DNA of 64,000 bases from a bacterium. Lineage in GTDB: Bacteria > UBP6 > UBA1177. The position numbers and the translations under genes were made by a program. Where the stretch lies: assembly GCA_017963125.1 (NCBI GenBank), contig JAGCUA010000009.1, positions 1 to 64,000 on the forward strand. Reading direction: 5' to 3'. Below are positions 60,914 through 64,000 of this stretch, one piece after another. How positions within the stretch are numbered: position 1 is the first letter of the stretch; every line of letters begins with the position of its first letter. The notes below the pieces were generated by a model. It searched no databases, was not told the origin of the DNA, and saw nothing but the letters and a program-made list of their open reading frames with translations.

Positions 60914-61815
60914 TCTTTTATTGATCCTATAAGCTGGTTGATATTTTCTTTTCTTTTTTCGAGATACTCTTCAAGTTTTTCGGCGCATTCACCTGCAATC
61001 GCCGGATTTACGAAGTTATAAGCGCCGATCTGCACTGCCTTTGCGCCGACGATGAGGAAGTCGAGAACGTCTTCAAATGACGAAATTCCGCCGATTCCTA
61101 TGACCGGGATCTTCACTGTTTTCGCCGTCTGCCAGACCATTCTGAGGGCGACCGGTTTTATTGCTGGACCGCTCAGACCGCCGATCTTGTTGCCGAGGAT
61201 GAAAGTCCTTTTTTCGCGGTCTATCGCAGTTCCGATCAGAGTGTTGATGAGGGAAACCGCATCAGCTCCGCCTGCTTCCGCAGCAAGTGCAGTCTGAGTA
61301 ATGTCGGTCACGTTCGGCGAGAGTTTTACGATGACAGGCTTATCGGTCGCCGCCTTGACGGCTTTGGTAAGTCTCCGGATTATTTCAGGATTTGCGCCGA
61401 AAGCCGAGCCGCCAGACTTTACGTTGGGGCAGGAGAGGTTCATTTCGAAAGCATCGATCCGTTCTTCTTTTGACAAAATCTCCGTGAGACGGACGAAATC
61501 ATCTTCCGAAGATGCGTAGAGATTGACGATTATCGCGCACTTGAGGTCTTTTATCTTCGGCATGATCTCGTTGAGAAAATGCTTTGAGCCGCAGTTCTCA
61601 AGTCCTATCGAATTGAGCATTCCCGAAGCTGTTTCGACCACTCTGGGCGAAGGATTGCCCGCTCTCGGTTCGATCGAGATCCCTTTTGTGCAGAATCCGC
61701 CGATTTTGTTGAGGTCGAAAAAGTCGGTGAATTCGATGCCGTATCCGAAAGTTCCCGAAGCCGTAAGGATCGGGTTTTTGAGTTTGAGTTTTCCGATATT
61801 TACTGATAGATCCAT
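60910..61815 (-). CDS. pyrD: Dihydroorotate dehydrogenase, class 1B catalytic subunit
   Basis: PyrD oxidises dihydroorotate to orotate in pyrimidine synthesis; class 1B enzymes pass electrons to NAD through PyrK. The 301-residue protein starts at 61815 behind GGAGAA. It has LTASGTFGYGIEF (FMN loop) and the class 1 active-site Cys in MNLSCPNVKSGG. VIVKLSPNVTDI, VSLINTLIGTAID and IGIGGISSFEDVLDFLIVGAKAVQIG form the FMN phosphate site. No pyrK is adjacent. The NlpD-like gene overlaps its end. Confidence 0.95.
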   Translation of the reverse strand: MDLSVNIGKLKLKNPILTASGTFGYGIEFTDFFDLNKIGGFCTKGISIEPRAGNPSPRVVETASGMLNSIGLENCGSKHFLNEIMPKIKDLKCAIIVNLYASSEDDFVRLTEILSKEERIDAFEMNLSCPNVKSGGSAFGANPEIIRRLTKAVKAATDKPVIVKLSPNVTDITQTALAAEAGGADAVSLINTLIGTAIDREKRTFILGNKIGGLSGPAIKPVALRMVWQTAKTVKIPVIGIGGISSFEDVLDFLIVGAKAVQIGAYNFVNPAIAGECAEKLEEYLEKRKENINQLIGSIKE

Positions 61816-61900
61816 GCTGTTCTCCACAGTCTTCAAGCATCAAACAAAAGCTATAAAGAGTAACTAAAAAGATTTTTTTATCAAGGACGGATGATTTAAA

Positions 61901-63661
61901 TTAAATTTCGAACTCTTTGAAGAAATACTGCGAATCTTCGGCTTTGATGCCGACAGTGATCGTTTCGACTGCTGAATCAAGATTTATTTTGACCGTTTCA
62001 TGCATGATGTAGGGAATGTCGTAGAGTTTGTCGCCTGCAAAAACGCGGAGCGCTGCACCTTCAAGATCGGGGGTAAAGTGGAATGAAACGGTTTTGATGC
62101 CTTCATTCTCTTCAACTTCCGGATTTATTTCTGCAGCAAAAGGCTCGACAGGATCGCGCCAGAAAACGGTCATCGGGTCGCCGAGCATGATGATCGACTT
62201 TTTCGTCCAGGTCCAGCTGTCCTTGTTTACGACCGGAACATTGATGTTCACCATCTGTATCGGCGGATTGAAAGTGTCGCTCTGCGGCATGCTCAAGTGG
62301 GCGAAAATGTAACTTTCTCCGATCACGGAGTAGGGGAATGCGAACATATTTTTCATCATTTCGTCAATGAACTGGCTGCCGCCGGCGATTCCCAGACCCG
62401 TAGTAGTATTGCCGAGATAAACTATCGCACCGCCTTTCGGAGCGTTCATTAATTTTTCTCCGGCAGAATCTTGTTTGACAAACTGACCTGCTTCGCATGC
62501 GCAGCTCAAAAAGAACGGGAGAGTATCGTTTTCAAGCTCGTACGCCATCGTTCCTGAGAAATCGCGGTCGGGGTCGTCACCCTGTTCGCAGGTGAGGAGC
62601 CATGTCGCGCCGTGTCCGCTGTGTACGATGAGGTTCATGCCTTCTTCGATCGCAGCCTTTTCATTGTCGTTGTCCAGATATCCGGCTGTTCCGTTGCCGG
62701 GGAAAGGTGTCGATTTGGTGTAAAGCTTTTTGATTGAATAGTTCGCCGGGATCTGGCTTATGGTTTTTCCTTCGGTCTCAAAGTAGTATCCGGAGTTTAC
62801 CTTTATGCCCGAAAGTTCAGTTGCAATGTTTGTAAGAAGAAGCGATTTCGTCGTGTGAGCCGTGTTGAAAGCGGTATAATGTTTTACAAGTTTTGAAAAA
62901 TAAAGTTCAGCTTCCTCGACTGTTGAAACTGAGATCCTGCCTACTGCGATATTGGCTACAAGAATGGGGCTGTCTTCGTCTTCGGCATAGGTTCCGTTGC
63001 CGTTGAGATCCCAGTTGCTGAAGTCGGCGTAGTAAAGGTCGCTGTAGAAATCGTCGGTGTAGTCTGCGATTCCGAGCGGAAGTTCAAAGTGGTCGTGGAC
63101 CTTTCTTGACGGAATATCTTCGATGTCGCCTCCTAAAACAAGGTATCTGAGTCCTTCGACAGACATAACGTAGTCTTTTATCGCCTTCTGCGTGTCATTC
63201 ATCGGATCATTGTCGTCGCAAACTGCGTTTTCGCATATATCTTCAACAGTGACGACTTTTGTAATTATTCCGGTAACTGTGTGGAAATCTGCGAATTTTT
63301 TGAAAACTTCGGCAAATTCGGCTCTCGTTACTATCAAAGCATCGGTTTTTGTATCGAAATCGGGACTCGGTTCAACGACGACAGTTGTCTCTTTGACAGG
63401 ATCGTCATTGCTTTCGTCCGGATCTTCATTGTTTTCATCAGGATCTGCATTAGGATCATCCTGGCTTTCTCCGCCGTCAGGATCCTCTTCAGCCGGTTCC
63501 GTATCTGTTCCGTCGCTATCAGGATTCTCAGCATCAGAAGACGTGTCTGCCGTATCATCCGTTTCGTCGCCGGGTTTGGTGATTTTTTTAGAATTTTCAC
63601 CGCATGAAATCATGAAAAAACATAAAACTGCACATAAAATCAAAAGTGATTTTTTTAACAT
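61901..63661 (-). CDS. Gingipain-like C25 peptidase lipoprotein
   Basis: The 586-residue protein has a signal peptide ending FFMISC (Cys 20) and an acidic linker (about 25-100) before the catalytic domain. The catalytic pair typical of C25 peptidases (gingipain-like) is visible: His in LIVHSGHGATW (around 350) and Cys in FFLSCACEAGQF (around 390). An upstream YLVLGGDIEDIPSRKV and YYADFSNWDLNGNG fit the family. A beta-rich domain follows to the end. It would be a surface cysteine protease acting outside the cell. GGAGGAATC precedes the ATG, with a promoter at 63692. Confidence 0.88.
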   Translation of the reverse strand: MLKKSLLILCAVLCFFMISCGENSKKITKPGDETDDTADTSSDAENPDSDGTDTEPAEEDPDGGESQDDPNADPDENNEDPDESNDDPVKETTVVVEPSPDFDTKTDALIVTRAEFAEVFKKFADFHTVTGIITKVVTVEDICENAVCDDNDPMNDTQKAIKDYVMSVEGLRYLVLGGDIEDIPSRKVHDHFELPLGIADYTDDFYSDLYYADFSNWDLNGNGTYAEDEDSPILVANIAVGRISVSTVEEAELYFSKLVKHYTAFNTAHTTKSLLLTNIATELSGIKVNSGYYFETEGKTISQIPANYSIKKLYTKSTPFPGNGTAGYLDNDNEKAAIEEGMNLIVHSGHGATWLLTCEQGDDPDRDFSGTMAYELENDTLPFFLSCACEAGQFVKQDSAGEKLMNAPKGGAIVYLGNTTTGLGIAGGSQFIDEMMKNMFAFPYSVIGESYIFAHLSMPQSDTFNPPIQMVNINVPVVNKDSWTWTKKSIIMLGDPMTVFWRDPVEPFAAEINPEVEENEGIKTVSFHFTPDLEGAALRVFAGDKLYDIPYIMHETVKINLDSAVETITVGIKAEDSQYFFKEFEI

Positions 63662-63691
63662 TGTGATTCCTCCAACACAAAAAACGGCGGC

Positions 63692-63719
63692 ATTATAGTC
63701 GTTTTTTTTGCCGCCGCAA
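63692..63719 (-). promoter_or_regulatory. Promoter of the C25 peptidase gene
   Basis: The minus strand has TTGCGG (63719-63714), 16 bases, then a perfect TATAAT (63697-63692), 31 bases before the ATG. Inverted repeat arms GGCGGCA (63686-63692) and TGCCGCC (63709-63715) flank the -10 to -35 region. Confidence 0.6.
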
Positions 63720-63798
63720 CTCTTTTCGACGGCGGAAATCGTTCTTGTCGACGCCGCCAGATTGTGTCGTTTAGGTTCGACGCGCCGGAAATCAGGAT

Positions 63799-63830
63799 CG
63801 TTATACCGTTATTCCGTTATAACGTTATTC
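63799..63830. repeat. Diverged octamer array 5
   Basis: CGTTATAC, CGTTATTC, CGTTATAA and CGTTATTC run in tandem with the same 8-base period as the CGTNACGN arrays, but the second half of the unit differs. It lies 49 bases 3' of the partial beta-barrel gene. Confidence 0.65.
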
Positions 63831-63878
63831 CGACGGCGCGAATCGGTAATTACGATAATAACGATAAAGAAAAAAGGA

Positions 63879-64000
63879 TTAAAACTCGAAAACGAGGCCG
63901 AATTCGAAGTTGTTTTTCATTTTGTTGGAGAGGTCGAAGCTCTTGTTTCTCCAGAAATCATTGATTTTCTCGAATTTGTATCCGACGAAAAGACAGGTGT
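63879..64000 (-). CDS. C-terminal end of a beta-barrel outer-membrane protein (5' end outside window)
   Basis: The minus strand at the right edge encodes 39 in-frame residues to a TAA. The end alternates charged/polar and aromatic residues (LFVGYKFEKINDFW ... NNFEFGLVFEF). The final Phe is the usual signal of outer-membrane barrels. The rest of the gene lies beyond the window, so family and length are unknown. The diverged octamer array lies 3' of the stop. Confidence 0.7.
   Translation of the reverse strand, partial: TCLFVGYKFEKINDFWRNKSFDLSNKMKNNFEFGLVFEF

Noticed and set aside
63662-63880. A tRNA or small RNA gene near the right end
   Set aside because: No cloverleaf was found; the region is explained by a promoter, inverted repeats and the diverged octamers.

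Overview
The window reads as chromosome of a Gram-negative, lipoprotein-rich bacterium. Envelope evidence includes many signal peptides ending in a lipobox Cys, outer-membrane-type beta-barrels, an NlpD-like LysM/LytM protein, SPOR and TonB/AgmX-type proteins. Thrombospondin type 3 and MopE-like metal-binding repeats, a myxobacterial-type Cys-rich motif and an AgmX/PglI-like C-terminus resemble what is known from Myxococcota and other former Deltaproteobacteria. Base composition is only moderate in GC, so I do not assign a taxon. No rRNA or tRNA gene was seen.

Layout. 1-9114: a type I-B (Tneap-like) CRISPR-Cas locus, transcribed leftward as cas6-cas8b-cas7-cas5-cas3-cas4-cas1-cas2, followed by a leader and nine 37-base repeats; the array runs off the left edge. 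9268-9685: a mosaic of dispersed intergenic repeats. 9686-19408: a giant TPR protein diverging from an MMPL/RND exporter, SGNH protein, M42 peptidase and aminotransferase. 19483-26431: a thrombospondin-3/vWA lipoprotein, a membrane protein, an EEP-nuclease-like lipoprotein, BirA and an HD-GYP protein. 26425-30901: pheT-cdsA-dxr. 31137-36954: ABC exporter, Bcp, DEAD-box helicase, small barrel, PAS protein, DUF4130 protein. 37122-42542: proteins I cannot name plus secreted proteins. 42641-46614: a leuC-like/leuD-like pair separated by a glycosyltransferase and a SPOR protein. 46833-58588: mostly lipoproteins (AgmX/PglI-like, ankyrin, Asp-box sialidase-like, Cys-rich) with HAD, M29 peptidase, TonB-like and QueC genes. 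58641-64000: GNAT, LipA, NlpD-like, PyrD, a gingipain-like C25 lipoprotein and the end of a beta-barrel gene.

The less expected content lies in the repeats. (1) A 25-26 base palindrome with arms close to GAGACGTTTC and GAAACGTCTC occurs between genes and also inside at least three coding sequences, always in the same frame, encoding V-E-T-x-x-E-T-S-P; this resembles the protein-invading palindromes known from Rickettsia. (2) Short arrays of about four octamers with consensus CGTNACGN (each a CGT-N-ACG dyad) lie just 3' of genes at four places, with a diverged fifth; one array encodes the C-terminal tail of LipA and the last codons of the facing acetyltransferase gene. (3) A roughly 55-base MITE/REP-like element recurs at four places. 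(4) Several promoters have a TTG-type -35, 16-17 bases, and a TAAAnT/TATAAT-type -10, and several share a T-rich 5' leader.

Working picture: the CRISPR locus is self-contained defence; much of the rest is cell-surface biology (lipoproteins, metal-binding repeats, secreted peptidase, sialidase-like protein) interspersed with housekeeping genes.
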